From the NCBI RefSeq assembly GCF_009805585.1, contig NZ_VHIN01000010.1:248001-312000 (forward strand): a stretch of 64,000 bases of DNA, written 5' to 3'. This document shows positions 28,410 to 37,107 of the stretch, one piece after another (position 1 is the stretch's first letter; the number at the start of each line of letters is the position of its first letter). Origin of the DNA: Glutamicibacter sp. JC586 (GTDB lineage Bacteria > Actinomycetota > Actinomycetes > Actinomycetales > Micrococcaceae). Both the position numbers and the translations under genes were made by a program. A model generated the notes under the pieces. It saw nothing but the letters and a program-made list of their open reading frames with translations, searched no databases and was not told the DNA's origin.

Positions 28410-29429
28410 TTAGCCCCCGTTTCCGGTTGAGTTGGCGCGCACCAGAATCCAGATCAGGAAGGGTGCGCCGAATGCGCCGGTAATAACGCCCACCGGCAGT
28501 ACAAGATCTGCGAACAAGTTCGCTGCAAAAAAGTTTGCGATAACCACCAGGCTCGAGCCAGTTAGCCCGGCCAGTGCTATGTTGATCGGCCCACGGGACA
28601 ACGCTGCGCTGATCGGGCCCGCCAGGAAGGCTACGAAGGCCAGCGGTCCAGTCACAGCGATGGGCAACGCACCCATGGCCACCGCAACAAAAACAAGTAG
28701 GGTACGAGCCTGGTTTACGTTCACGCCCAAGGCTGCAGCCGAGTCGTCGCCTAGTTCCAACATTTTCAGCTGACGAACCACGAAGGGAAGCAGCACTCCT
28801 CCAAGAACGCCAAGGCTAATGAGAAGCACCAAGGCGCTGTGCCAATTACTCGAAGACAAGGAACCAGTCAGCCAATGCATCACGTCACTAGCGGTATTCA
28901 CTTCAGCCTGGGTCAAAAGATACTGGATCAGTGCCTGCAGCATGGACCCGACGGCCAGCCCGGCCAGAATCAGCCGAGGCCCGGTGCGTTTGCCCGAGGC
29001 CGATAACCAGTAGATCACCGCGGCGACAATCAATCCCCCGGCGAGCGCAAACGCGTTGAGCTTCCAGTCGGTATACCCCAGGGTGATCATGGCAAAAACC
29101 GCGGCTGCCGAAGCCCCGTAGCCCACACCGATTACATCGGGGCTGGCCAGCGGGTTGCCCAGCCAACGTTGGAAGAGCGCACCAGAAATACCAAGTCCAG
29201 CGCCAGCCAAGGCCCCGACGGCCACACGCGGTAGCCTATCGTCCATGATAATAAAGCTGGTTCCAGGAACATTTTGACCGGTGAGTACCTGCAGAACTTC
29301 CGCTGCTGGCAGGCGGTCTCGGCCCCAGAATAGATAGGCCACGATGGCAAGCACTATGGCCGCCGACATCCAAAGCGTTGTTCGCAGCACCCGGTTGGTC
29401 GGGGTCCGCATCATCTCGTTGGTGCTCAT
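28410..29429 (-). CDS. FecCD-family siderophore ABC transporter permease
   Basis: A 339-residue permease of the BtuC/FecCD family with about nine membrane segments. GISGALFQRWLGNPLASPDVIGVGYGAS is the conserved cytoplasmic loop, and LAFVAFLAGPISAALSRG corresponds to the ATPase-contact region. The ATG at 29429 overlaps the upstream permease stop (ATGA), indicating translational coupling, which is why the longer reading frame beginning at 29495 is rejected. With the second permease it would form the membrane channel for a ferri-siderophore. Confidence 0.9.
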   Translation of the reverse strand: MSTNEMMRTPTNRVLRTTLWMSAAIVLAIVAYLFWGRDRLPAAEVLQVLTGQNVPGTSFIIMDDRLPRVAVGALAGAGLGISGALFQRWLGNPLASPDVIGVGYGASAAAVFAMITLGYTDWKLNAFALAGGLIVAAVIYWLSASGKRTGPRLILAGLAVGSMLQALIQYLLTQAEVNTASDVMHWLTGSLSSSNWHSALVLLISLGVLGGVLLPFVVRQLKMLELGDDSAAALGVNVNQARTLLVFVAVAMGALPIAVTGPLAFVAFLAGPISAALSRGPINIALAGLTGSSLVVIANFFAANLFADLVLPVGVITGAFGAPFLIWILVRANSTGNGG

Positions 29430-30475
29430 AGACTCACCGACTTCATACCGCTGCGCATCATGAGGATAAAGAGCGGTCCACCGATCAGTGCACACATGAC
29501 GCCGACCTGGATTTCACTCGGTGGGGCAATCACGCGCCCAACGGTATCAGCCACTAATAAGAGGATCGGCCCGGCCAACAAGGACCCTGGCATTAGCCAA
29601 CGATAGTCTGATCCGACTAACAAGCGCACCGCGTGAGGAATCATCAGACCAACAAAGGCGATAGGCCCAGCCACTGCTGTCGCGGTACCGGCGAGCAGAA
29701 TCACCCCGATGGAGCCGAGCAAGCGAGCCCGGCCGAGGTTGAACCCCAAGGCGGTGGCGGTGTCATCTCCCATGGACACGGCGTTGGAAACGCGTGCGGT
29801 GGACAGGACGATCAATGCGCCGGCTGCCACCACCGGTGCTGCCCCGAGGAACGTGTCCACAGAGGTGCTGGAGAGCGTTCCAATTTGCCACATGCGGAAG
29901 CGATCCAAGGTGGAATCCGAGATCATCAAGATGGCGTTGGTGATAGCACCGACACCCACAGCCAAGGCAGCACCGCCAAGAGCTAGCTTGATCGGAGTCG
30001 CACCTTCGCGGCCCACGTTGGCCACCAGGTACACCAGGGTCATTACCACGGCGGCACCAATGAAAGCGGCTATCATGATGCCGGTTAGCGAGCTGACGCC
30101 TAGGAACGCCATGGCTACCACGACGCTCATGGATGCTCCTGCGTTCAGTCCGAGGATGCCGGTGTCAGCCAATGGGTTTCGGGTCAGACCCTGCAAACCT
30201 GCCCCGGCCATCCCTAGGGCCGCTCCAACCACGATGGCTCCCACAGTACGTGCGAACCGTGAGGCGACAACTCCTTGGTCGCCGTTGTTCGCGTCAAAAT
30301 GCCAGAGAGCATCACCGAGCGTGGACAGTGAAACAGCGCGCGCCCCAAAGAGTAAAGACGCACAAATTGCCGCCGCTAAAAGCACCGCGAGGATGACAAA
30401 TGCCCCGAGTTTGCGTGGCATACGTACCGTTGAAGCGTTAGGCTCCGGGCGCGTCACACTTTCAGTCGAGGTCAT
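29426..30475 (-). CDS. FecCD-family siderophore ABC transporter permease
   Basis: A 349-residue partner permease with about nine membrane segments, the loop GAGLQGLTRNPLADTGILGLNAGAS and the contact region GPIAFVGLMIPHAVRLLVG. AGGA lies just upstream of the ATG at 30475. It is the first gene of the permease-permease-ATPase/SIP operon. The start lies only 20 bp from the divergent metallo-hydrolase start, so its promoter must overlap that gene. No iron box is visible there. Confidence 0.9.
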   Translation of the reverse strand: MTSTESVTRPEPNASTVRMPRKLGAFVILAVLLAAAICASLLFGARAVSLSTLGDALWHFDANNGDQGVVASRFARTVGAIVVGAALGMAGAGLQGLTRNPLADTGILGLNAGASMSVVVAMAFLGVSSLTGIMIAAFIGAAVVMTLVYLVANVGREGATPIKLALGGAALAVGVGAITNAILMISDSTLDRFRMWQIGTLSSTSVDTFLGAAPVVAAGALIVLSTARVSNAVSMGDDTATALGFNLGRARLLGSIGVILLAGTATAVAGPIAFVGLMIPHAVRLLVGSDYRWLMPGSLLAGPILLLVADTVGRVIAPPSEIQVGVMCALIGGPLFILMMRSGMKSVSL

Positions 30476-30495
30476 TGCTTCCTACACTCATTGCT

Positions 30496-31296
30496 ATGGC
30501 TCATCTTTCCATTCCCACCCTGATTGCTCCGGGGATCGCCGTGTTGCAGGCTGATAACCCTTCGGAAATGACGCTGGATGGGACAAATTCTTATCTGCTC
30601 TTTGATCCGAAGATTTCTACCTTGAGCCCTGGCACCGAGGTCGTGCTGATCGATCCCGGCCCTGAGCTTGAGCCTCATCTTCAATCTTTGGCCCAGTTTA
30701 GTATTCGACTGGTGCTGATCACCCATCGTCATGCGGACCACACCGGTGGAATTGATTTTCTGCACCGGATTAGCCCCACGCCGGTACGGGCCCAATCCCC
30801 TGAATTCTGCCGCGAGGCCGCACCGCTCGAAGACCAGGAGACCATCAATTGCGCGGGTGTGAATGTTAAGGTGCATTTCACTCCCGGCCACACCTCGGAT
30901 TCGGTCTGTTTCACAACGCTGGGAGATACCCCGCAGTTGTTTACCGGCGATACCGTGTTGGGCCGAGGAACCACCATTTTGGATCATCCCGACGGAACGC
31001 TGGGCGACTATCTCGCCTCGCTGAACAGGTTGTTGAATCTGGCAGATATGCCCCTGCATCCTGCCCATGGTGAGCAACACAGCACCTCGCATCAGTTGCT
31101 GCGTGCTTACCTTGCTCATCGCGAGTCTCGTTTGGATCAAGTTCGTGATGCCCTGCTCAAACTCGGCAAGGCCGGGGCGGACGTGGATCCAACACAGTTG
31201 CTGGATGCTGTCTACCCCGACCTGGATCCGCGTCTGGTAGGCGCGGCTAGCCGATCCTTGGAAGCGCAGTTGCACTATCTAGCGTCGAATCGCTAA
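30496..31296 (+). CDS. metallo-beta-lactamase-fold hydrolase
   Basis: A 266-residue protein with the zinc motif THRHADHTGG and later HTSDSV, TGDTVLGRG and HPAHGE blocks, which supply the other metal ligands. The closest pattern is the LACTB2/RNase Z-like subgroup, acting on esters or RNA. I take ATG 30496, with no ribosome site, so the message may be leaderless. It sits between the divergent permease operon (20 bp) and the convergent binding-protein gene (3 bp); no siderophore role follows from its sequence. Confidence 0.82.
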   Translation: MAHLSIPTLIAPGIAVLQADNPSEMTLDGTNSYLLFDPKISTLSPGTEVVLIDPGPELEPHLQSLAQFSIRLVLITHRHADHTGGIDFLHRISPTPVRAQSPEFCREAAPLEDQETINCAGVNVKVHFTPGHTSDSVCFTTLGDTPQLFTGDTVLGRGTTILDHPDGTLGDYLASLNRLLNLADMPLHPAHGEQHSTSHQLLRAYLAHRESRLDQVRDALLKLGKAGADVDPTQLLDAVYPDLDPRLVGAASRSLEAQLHYLASNR

Positions 31297-31299
31297 CGG

Positions 31300-32358
31300 C
31301 TACTTTGCTTTGGCTGCGTTTTCGGCAGCCTTCACGATCTTTGGAACAACCTTGTCCAACGACCATTCCAAGGACAGAGGTGAAGCTGCCGAGATCGCAA
31401 GAGTTGCCTCATCGGAACCTGGCAGAGCCACGGCGTCATTCTTCACTGCAGGAATCTGACCGTACAGCGGCTGCGCCTTCACGATGTCTTCGGTGGTGTT
31501 ACCGGCGATTGCCGAGGAGAAGAGAATATCTGACTTCCACTCGTTGACCTTTTCCGGAGAAACGGTGAAGAAGAAGGTGTCCTTGGCTGCGTTCTTCTGA
31601 ACGTAGTCCGCCTGCTTCATCCCCAATGAGGTCAAGAAGCGTGGACGGGTATCGCCTTCGGAGTACACGTAGGCAGTATCAGGTGCGGAGAGATCAGAAG
31701 CGATGAAGGTGGTGTCCTTCAAGACTGGGTTGTCTTCGCCGACCTTGGCCAAGTCGCCTTCAACCTTTTTGATCAGGGTCTCGGCCTGGTCTTGCTTACC
31801 CAGCATCTGACCGGCGGCTTCGGTCACTTCCTCCCAGCTGGTGGTGTAGTTTGCCTTGATCGGGCCAACTACTGGGGCGATCTTTTCCAGCTTTTCGTAC
31901 TGTTCCTTCTTCAAACCCGAGTAAGGAGCGAAGATGACGTCCGGCTTAGTCTTAGCAATAGCCGTGTAGTCCGGATCGTCGCCGGTAGCAAACTGCGCCG
32001 GAGCGTTCTCAGAACCGATCGAAGCATCCAGCTTAGCTAGAGCCTCATCCTTCCAGGACGTCGACTTGTTTTCGTTCTGACCGTACGCGTCAGCATCCAT
32101 GCCCACTGGGACGGTATCAAGTGCAAGCAAGGTGTCAGCGTTGACCCACGAGATGGTCGCTACGCGTTCTGGCGCCTTATCAATTGTGGTTTCACCATAA
32201 ATGTTCTTGATGGTGACCGGGGTGAAGGAATCTGCGGACTTGGCCGAGGGATCAGCCGAAGACGATGCTGCGTTCTCCGAGGAGCCACAGGCGGTCAGGC
32301 TCAGTGCGAGGATTGCGGTGGACGCGGCGAAGATCCCGGCGCGACGTGAAATTTTCAT
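31300..32358 (-). CDS. iron-siderophore ABC transporter substrate-binding lipoprotein
   Basis: A 352-residue class III binding protein (FecB/FepB-like). The signal peptide MKISRRAG...LALSLTAC ends at lipobox Cys24. Downstream come APERVATISWVNADTLLALDTVPVGM, a long helix and the two-lobe pattern of this family. The ATG at 32358 is chosen because it begins a proper signal peptide; the longer frame starting at 32445 would overlap the iron box. It should capture ferri-siderophore outside the cell for the FecCD permeases on the far side of the metallo-hydrolase gene. A perfect DtxR-type palindrome lies 49 bp upstream. Confidence 0.9.
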   Translation of the reverse strand: MKISRRAGIFAASTAILALSLTACGSSENAASSSADPSAKSADSFTPVTIKNIYGETTIDKAPERVATISWVNADTLLALDTVPVGMDADAYGQNENKSTSWKDEALAKLDASIGSENAPAQFATGDDPDYTAIAKTKPDVIFAPYSGLKKEQYEKLEKIAPVVGPIKANYTTSWEEVTEAAGQMLGKQDQAETLIKKVEGDLAKVGEDNPVLKDTTFIASDLSAPDTAYVYSEGDTRPRFLTSLGMKQADYVQKNAAKDTFFFTVSPEKVNEWKSDILFSSAIAGNTTEDIVKAQPLYGQIPAVKNDAVALPGSDEATLAISAASPLSLEWSLDKVVPKIVKAAENAAKAK

Positions 32359-32406
32359 GGGTCGGTGGTTCCAGACTATGCGAGGTTCTGTGAAACATAA
32401 CTGCCA

Positions 32407-32429
32407 AGATAGGTAAGGGTTACCTATCT
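32407..32429 (-). promoter_or_regulatory. DtxR/IdeR-type iron box
   Basis: AGATAGGTAA-GGG-TTACCTATCT is a perfect inverted repeat (10-bp arms, 3-nt centre) 49 bp upstream of the siderophore-binding lipoprotein. Its central 19 bp agree with the DtxR/IdeR consensus TTAGGTTAGGCTAACCTAA at 14 positions, including every AGGT and ACCT core base. Iron-loaded DtxR/IdeR would repress transcription. Confidence 0.75.
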
Positions 32430-32550
32430 GAGCCGTATGCCACATTACGCGGTTTGCTGATCAATACGCAACATGAAACGTACCTAATCATCACACCTGA
32501 AGTGATGATAACCATTGACCGTCATGACTTCCCCCGTCTGATTACTGCTT

Positions 32551-33876
32551 TTACTCTCCAGCTGAAACTAGCTTCGCAGGATCAGCCACCAAAATTGAGA
32601 CCCGAATCATCACCAACCCAAGACCCACAGCCCCAATAATCGTCAGCACCGTCAACGGACTGGTGATCACTGCCATACCGGCTAGTGGTAGGACCAGGAT
32701 CGTTGAAGCGACGGCAAAACCAATCGCGGCGCTCAGGGCAGGAATCATCAAAGACTTTGTTCTCGCGGCGTTCACCGTGGACCATTCCATGCCCAAACGA
32801 TTCAATCCCGTGTACAAATCGGCACGATCCAGCGTGGCAGCACTCTGGCTATTGGCCGAGGAAGCTGCGACGCAGATGAACGTAATAGCCAAGGTCACCA
32901 ATACACCGGTGAGAATGTCGCCGGGCAAATAGTCATACCAAGAGCTCTCTACCACTTCTGATTCCGTCAGTTTCATCATTGCAGCTCCACTGCCACCAAC
33001 TACGGCAACAAACGAGGCCATTGCGACACCTGAGACCTGGCGCCATGATTCGGTAGGGCTCTCCAGAATCATGCGGGCCGCCAAAAGCTGTTGGGGGCTA
33101 CTTGCCTTTTTGAGTTTGCTCGCCCCCACCTTGGAGACCAGATAGGGTCCAACCAGATTCAGTACCAGTAGACCGAATCCCAAACCAGCGACAATCACGA
33201 CGATCAAGACCGCCATCTCTTGAGCGACCGACCCCAAGTTAGAAAACACCAGATACAGCACCCCGATGCTGCCCACGGTAATCAGCGCCCGCTTCCAACT
33301 TGGAACCGGAACCGTGCGACGGGTGGCCACCGCTAGCGGGGTGATCACTAGTTTTCGAAGACCTGCCACGGCACTAATAGCCGCAATGATGACCACCGCG
33401 AATACTGCGATGGCCACGATCCATACAGGCAGGTAAATCGCCGCACCGATTGGAGCACCCTGGAACCGAATCAAGGAAGCTAAGGGTGCGCAGGCGAAAT
33501 ACAGCATCACCCCTGCCAAGGTGCCAACTAGTGCTGTGCCCACAGCTTGCAATACGGCCAGGATGCTCACCTGTCCGCCGGTGGCTCCGAGTAGCCGCAG
33601 CGAGGACAAGGCACGATCGTTGGCTCGTGCGGAGAGCCTGGCAGCTGATGCGCCGAGGACCAATAACGGAATGACCAGTAGCACCACGGCGAGCGCCGCT
33701 AGCGGAACATACGTTCCCTGAGCTTCAGCCTCAAAGGTGGTGAAGGAATGCGCTCCACCCAGAACGATGAGCAGGATGGCGCTGAGGATTGCATAGGCGC
33801 TGACAGTAAGTATCTGGGGAGCCAATCGATTCTTGACCGGTCGTGCCAGCAACCATGAAAGATGAAGCATATTCAT
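32551..33876 (-). CDS. FtsX-like ABC transporter permease
   Basis: A 441-residue membrane protein with about ten hydrophobic segments. The first half carries the FtsX/MacB-like region with RALSSLRLLGATGGQ, the coupling helix that meets the ATPase; the second half repeats a four-helix set. It overlaps the ATPase stop by 4 bp (ATGA) and is coupled to it. Such pairs often export antimicrobial peptides or lipoproteins or sense peptides, but the substrate is not evident, and no sensor kinase lies beside it. Confidence 0.82.
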   Translation of the reverse strand: MNMLHLSWLLARPVKNRLAPQILTVSAYAILSAILLIVLGGAHSFTTFEAEAQGTYVPLAALAVVLLVIPLLVLGASAARLSARANDRALSSLRLLGATGGQVSILAVLQAVGTALVGTLAGVMLYFACAPLASLIRFQGAPIGAAIYLPVWIVAIAVFAVVIIAAISAVAGLRKLVITPLAVATRRTVPVPSWKRALITVGSIGVLYLVFSNLGSVAQEMAVLIVVIVAGLGFGLLVLNLVGPYLVSKVGASKLKKASSPQQLLAARMILESPTESWRQVSGVAMASFVAVVGGSGAAMMKLTESEVVESSWYDYLPGDILTGVLVTLAITFICVAASSANSQSAATLDRADLYTGLNRLGMEWSTVNAARTKSLMIPALSAAIGFAVASTILVLPLAGMAVITSPLTVLTIIGAVGLGLVMIRVSILVADPAKLVSAGE

Positions 33877-34610
33877 CGCACGCCACCGTCCATGTTGTTC
33901 GCCGCGCGGCTGTCGCTGATCAGATTGCCATCTTGCAACTTCACCACCCGGTCACAACGGGCAGCCACCGCCGCATCATGGGTGACCATCACCAGAGATT
34001 TACCCTGGCCGACGGTGCAGCCCAGCAATACGTCGAGCACTTCGGTTCCTGTGCTTGAATCCAACGCGCCTGTTGGTTCATCAGCAAACACCACCATGGC
34101 TCCGGTGACTTGCGCTCTAGCGATGGCTACACGTTGGACCTGCCCGCCAGAAAGCTGGCCGATGCGACGTTGCTCCATGCCGGCAAGACCCAAAGCGACT
34201 AGAGCTTGCCTAGCTTGTTCGATGGCCGCCACACGAGATACGCCGTTGATCATCAAGGCCATGGCCACATTCTCTTCGGCGGTCAATTCCGGAATCAGCA
34301 AGCCGGATTGGAAGACAAATCCAAAGGCTTCTCTGCGAAGTTTGGTTCGGGCTTTGTCCCTGAGTTCGAGTAGCTCTAGCGAAGTTTGTCCGGGAAGATT
34401 CAGCCGAATGCTTCCAGAATCAGGAAGCTCAATACCGGCCAAGGCATGAAGCAATGTTGATTTTCCGGATCCGGAAGGACCCATGATGGCCAGTGACTCT
34501 CCAAGGTAAATGTGAAGATTTACGCCATTGAGAGCGATAGTAGTTCCGAAGCTTCGACGCAGATTTTGAGCAGTCAGTACGGGTGGATGATCAAAGGAAT
34601 TTTCAAGCAT
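33873..34610 (-). CDS. ABC transporter ATP-binding protein (LolD/MacB-like)
   Basis: A 245-residue ATPase with Walker A GPSGSGKSTLLHAL, the Q-loop region FVFQSGLLIPELTAEENVAM, signature LSGGQVQRVAIA and Walker B MVVFADEPTGALD. The ADEPTGALDSSTG pattern is typical of the MacB/LolD group that pairs with FtsX-type permeases, here the next gene. The ATG at 34610 is preceded by a striking inverted repeat (34613-34633). It pairs with the permease to form a four-part exporter of unknown cargo. Confidence 0.9.
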   Translation of the reverse strand: MLENSFDHPPVLTAQNLRRSFGTTIALNGVNLHIYLGESLAIMGPSGSGKSTLLHALAGIELPDSGSIRLNLPGQTSLELLELRDKARTKLRREAFGFVFQSGLLIPELTAEENVAMALMINGVSRVAAIEQARQALVALGLAGMEQRRIGQLSGGQVQRVAIARAQVTGAMVVFADEPTGALDSSTGTEVLDVLLGCTVGQGKSLVMVTHDAAVAARCDRVVKLQDGNLISDSRAANNMDGGVR

Positions 34611-34612
34611 GA

Positions 34613-34633
34613 CTCAATGTTTTCAATATTGAG
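34613..34633 (-). promoter_or_regulatory. inverted repeat at the ABC transporter start
   Basis: CTCAAT-9 nt-ATTGAG lies 3 to 23 bp upstream of the ATPase ATG, with an inner CAATATTG palindrome. It could be an operator or an RNA hairpin over the ribosome site. There is no further support. Confidence 0.3.
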
Positions 34634-34739
34634 CTTGGCGCACATCAGCGCACAAGACGAAGTAGTTCCTCGGTGGTGTCATCCCGAAGTAGGAACGATT
34701 TCCACCTGGAGCAGTACTACAGGAGTTCTTTGACAGGCA

Positions 34740-35000
34740 ATGAAATTGGAACTGTATACCCAACCTTTCTGTGCCCCCTGCGTGCGGACACGACAAACCG
34801 TGGCTAGGGCTCAGGAGCTACTTCCGGACCTTGTCGTGGAAGAAATTAATGTTGTCGAACAGGTGAAGCGAGGCGAAGACCTCGGCGTGACCAGCACCCC
34901 GATGATCCGACTAATGCAAGACGACACGGAAAAGTTTAGAGCCAGCAGCACTCCCACGTTGCCCCAACTACTTACCGCGATTGCCCGGGCCAGCGACTAG
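34740..35000 (+). CDS. small thioredoxin/glutaredoxin-like protein
   Basis: An 86-residue thioredoxin-fold protein with the redox motif CAPC (Cys11, Cys14) in YTQPFCAPCVRTR and the cis-proline region GVTSTPMIRLM. It is close in size to glutaredoxins (NrdH-like) and probably takes part in disulfide exchange in the cytosol. A TTTGAC and an AGG upstream give only a weak ribosome site. It is a single gene between the divergent ABC transporter and the YqaJ nuclease, with no obvious partner. Confidence 0.75.
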   Translation: MKLELYTQPFCAPCVRTRQTVARAQELLPDLVVEEINVVEQVKRGEDLGVTSTPMIRLMQDDTEKFRASSTPTLPQLLTAIARASD

Positions 35001-35064
35001 TCTCACGTAGGCCATAAGCCCAAGATGCACTGATCTCCGGCCGGGATGGGGAACAATAGATCAG

Positions 35065-35709
35065 GTGATAACTGTGCCCGGCGTTGAACATGAATGCTTC
35101 CAACGCGTCTTAGCTGATTCTTCCAATCGTATTGAATGGCTACGGGCACGAGCGCAAGGTATTACCGCAACAGATGTTGCCAAACTTTCCACCGAGAAAT
35201 CCATTAAGAATGCTGCCTGGGACAAGCTCTACGGCAACGGATTTTCTGGCAATCCCTACACAGATCATGGTCGTAAACGCGAGCCAGTGATCGCCGCCTG
35301 GGTTCAAGAGAACTTTAATATTTTCCCCTCCTCCCAGCTCTTCCATTCACAGGCCTCCCGCCTGCACCTAGCTACTCCCGACGGTTTGGGCTTTGATGCT
35401 TCGGGCGCTCCGGTCTTGGCAGAAATCAAGACCACCAATAAACCTTTTAAGAAAATCCCAAAGAACTACCTGCGCCAAATCTTGTGGCAACAACACGTAA
35501 TTGGTGCCGAACGCACATTATTTGTGTGGGAAGAGCACCAGGATTTCATACCGTTGCGTGACGTGCCCGAGTACCTCTGGGTAGAACGAGACGATGATCT
35601 GATTCAGGACTTGATCGACAAAGCTGAGTCCTTGATCGCCGCGCTTCGTGAGGCCACAGCACGCCAGGAGCGTTACAACGACTACGGCCCCGCGGCGCTT
35701 CGCCTCTAA
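35065..35709 (+). CDS. YqaJ-family viral recombinase-type nuclease
   Basis: A 214-residue nuclease of the YqaJ/lambda exonuclease-like family. The motifs fit well: ARAQGITATDVAKL (first motif), HGRKREPVIAAWV with the metal-binding Glu, ATPDGLGFD, EIKTTNK with the catalytic Glu-x-Lys, and QILWQQHVIG. Such proteins act with phage recombinases in double-strand end resection. Here it stands alone with its own terminator and no recombinase, integrase or other phage gene nearby. The start is uncertain: GTG at 35065, or GTG at 35074, which has AGGTGA 5 nt upstream. Confidence 0.8.
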   Translation: MITVPGVEHECFQRVLADSSNRIEWLRARAQGITATDVAKLSTEKSIKNAAWDKLYGNGFSGNPYTDHGRKREPVIAAWVQENFNIFPSSQLFHSQASRLHLATPDGLGFDASGAPVLAEIKTTNKPFKKIPKNYLRQILWQQHVIGAERTLFVWEEHQDFIPLRDVPEYLWVERDDDLIQDLIDKAESLIAALREATARQERYNDYGPAALRL

Positions 35710-35722
35710 CTGTGGGCAATAA

Positions 35723-35761
35723 AAATGATCCTTCACGCTATCAGGGCGTGAAGGATCATTT
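35723..35761. terminator. bidirectional hairpin terminator
   Basis: A 16-bp perfect stem (35723-35738 and 35746-35761) with a 7-nt loop, flanked by A- and T-rich stretches, between the convergent YqaJ and MscS genes. Confidence 0.88.
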
Positions 35762-35785
35762 ATATTCAGCTCGTTGACGAGCTCA

Positions 35786-36880
35786 CTAGACGGAGTTTCC
35801 AGGGACCATCCGAGGGTCTGGCAGACTTTCCGGGTAGCTCTCCAAAAGCTCTGAAAGAAGCTTTTCCCGGATCATGTTGCGCAAGCCCCACAAGTCCCCT
35901 GCATTGCGTGCCGAAACATAGACGGTCACTGTCTGCAAACCGTTCTGCACATCGGTCACCAACAAATCATTTTCGCGACCGTCCCATAGATCAGAGGCCT
36001 CGAGTAGCTCGGTGGTCCGTTGACGCAGGTAGCCTATCGGTGCATTCAGCTTGAGCTGTAGCGCGACATTGCCCGAAATTTCGGTGCTGCGACGCGACCA
36101 ATTTTCAAAGGGAGTGGTGGTGAAATACGTGGATGGAAGGATCATTCGCCGTCCATCCAGCAATAAGACCACTACATAGGACAAGGTGATTTCTTCAACT
36201 GATCCGCGTTCGCCTTCAACCACGATGGTGTCATCGACTCGAATTGAATCGGTGAAAGCAACCTGCAGCCCGGCAAAGACATTCGCGAGTGTGGACTGCA
36301 CTGCCAAACCAACTACGACCGATGCTAGGCCGGCCGAGGCCAAAAGTCCTGCACCTAAGGCTCTGACTTGTTCGATCGTCAACAGCACGGCGGCGACTGC
36401 CAAAATGCACAATACTGCGATGAGCACTCGGCGCATCAGGCCCACTTGGGTTTGCACCTTGGCCAGTCGCCGTCCTGGACCAAACTTCGATTCGAAGCGG
36501 GCCATCATTCCAGCTTCAACCACGCGCACCAGTTTGATGATGAACCACGTCAAGAAGAAGACCAGGATGATCAGAATGACAAATTGCCAAGGGTTGTACC
36601 AGTCGCGGTTCCGGTAGAACAGCGCAAAGGCGGACTTGGCAATGATGGAAGTGATCAGGCCAAAGAATGGAAGTCGAGTTGCACGTACGTCAGCTTCCTC
36701 AACGCCGATTCGCCGAAGAATTCGACGGGCAATCGTGCTGAAGACAAAGGCCAAGATGGCAGCAAATACTGCGCCGGCCAGTACAACAGCCCAGAATTGC
36801 ATCGATTCAGGGAGAAAGGTTGAAACGTTAACAACTTCCTCGACAGTTTCGTCGATGGGATCAACGGGAGTAGGAGACAT
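35786..36880 (-). CDS. MscS-family mechanosensitive ion channel
   Basis: A 364-residue channel with one extra N-terminal membrane helix before the usual MscS core of three. The pore helix and beta domain lie in GLLASAGLASVVVGLAVQSTLANVFAGLQVAFTD, followed by IRVDDTIVVEGERGSVEEITLSYV. It should open under membrane stretch to release solutes in osmotic downshock. The ATG at 36880 is divergent from the PhzF gene, and the intergenic region holds an 11-bp direct repeat. Confidence 0.88.
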   Translation of the reverse strand: MSPTPVDPIDETVEEVVNVSTFLPESMQFWAVVLAGAVFAAILAFVFSTIARRILRRIGVEEADVRATRLPFFGLITSIIAKSAFALFYRNRDWYNPWQFVILIILVFFLTWFIIKLVRVVEAGMMARFESKFGPGRRLAKVQTQVGLMRRVLIAVLCILAVAAVLLTIEQVRALGAGLLASAGLASVVVGLAVQSTLANVFAGLQVAFTDSIRVDDTIVVEGERGSVEEITLSYVVVLLLDGRRMILPSTYFTTTPFENWSRRSTEISGNVALQLKLNAPIGYLRQRTTELLEASDLWDGRENDLLVTDVQNGLQTVTVYVSARNAGDLWGLRNMIREKLLSELLESYPESLPDPRMVPGNSV

Positions 36881-36900
36881 GTTTATAGGATGTCACACGG

Positions 36901-37002
36901 CACTAAATAATTGCTGTGCAAAATCTTGCCGAAACCTTGTCTCGCCGTGGATCACGGGAGGTCTTGATCACATATACCCACTGAGCGCTGACACTAAATA
37001 AT
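36901..37002. repeat. 11-bp direct repeat between mscS and the PhzF gene
   Basis: CACTAAATAAT occurs at 36901-36911 and again at 36992-37002, 91 bp apart, in the divergent intergenic region. No other gene or clear promoter is seen here. Confidence 0.4.
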
Positions 37003-37107
37003 CTACGATTCAGTGCGTGCTTTTGATAGCCACCAAGGTTGACGCTTTGTGAGTCCTTGAACGTAACACCCGATCAACCCAAGGGTAAATGTGCCACCAT
37101 GCTAAGT

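Noticed and set aside
30472-31275. 267-codon frame antisense to the metallo-hydrolase
   Set aside because: The plus-strand frame has all metal-binding motifs; the antisense frame has none.
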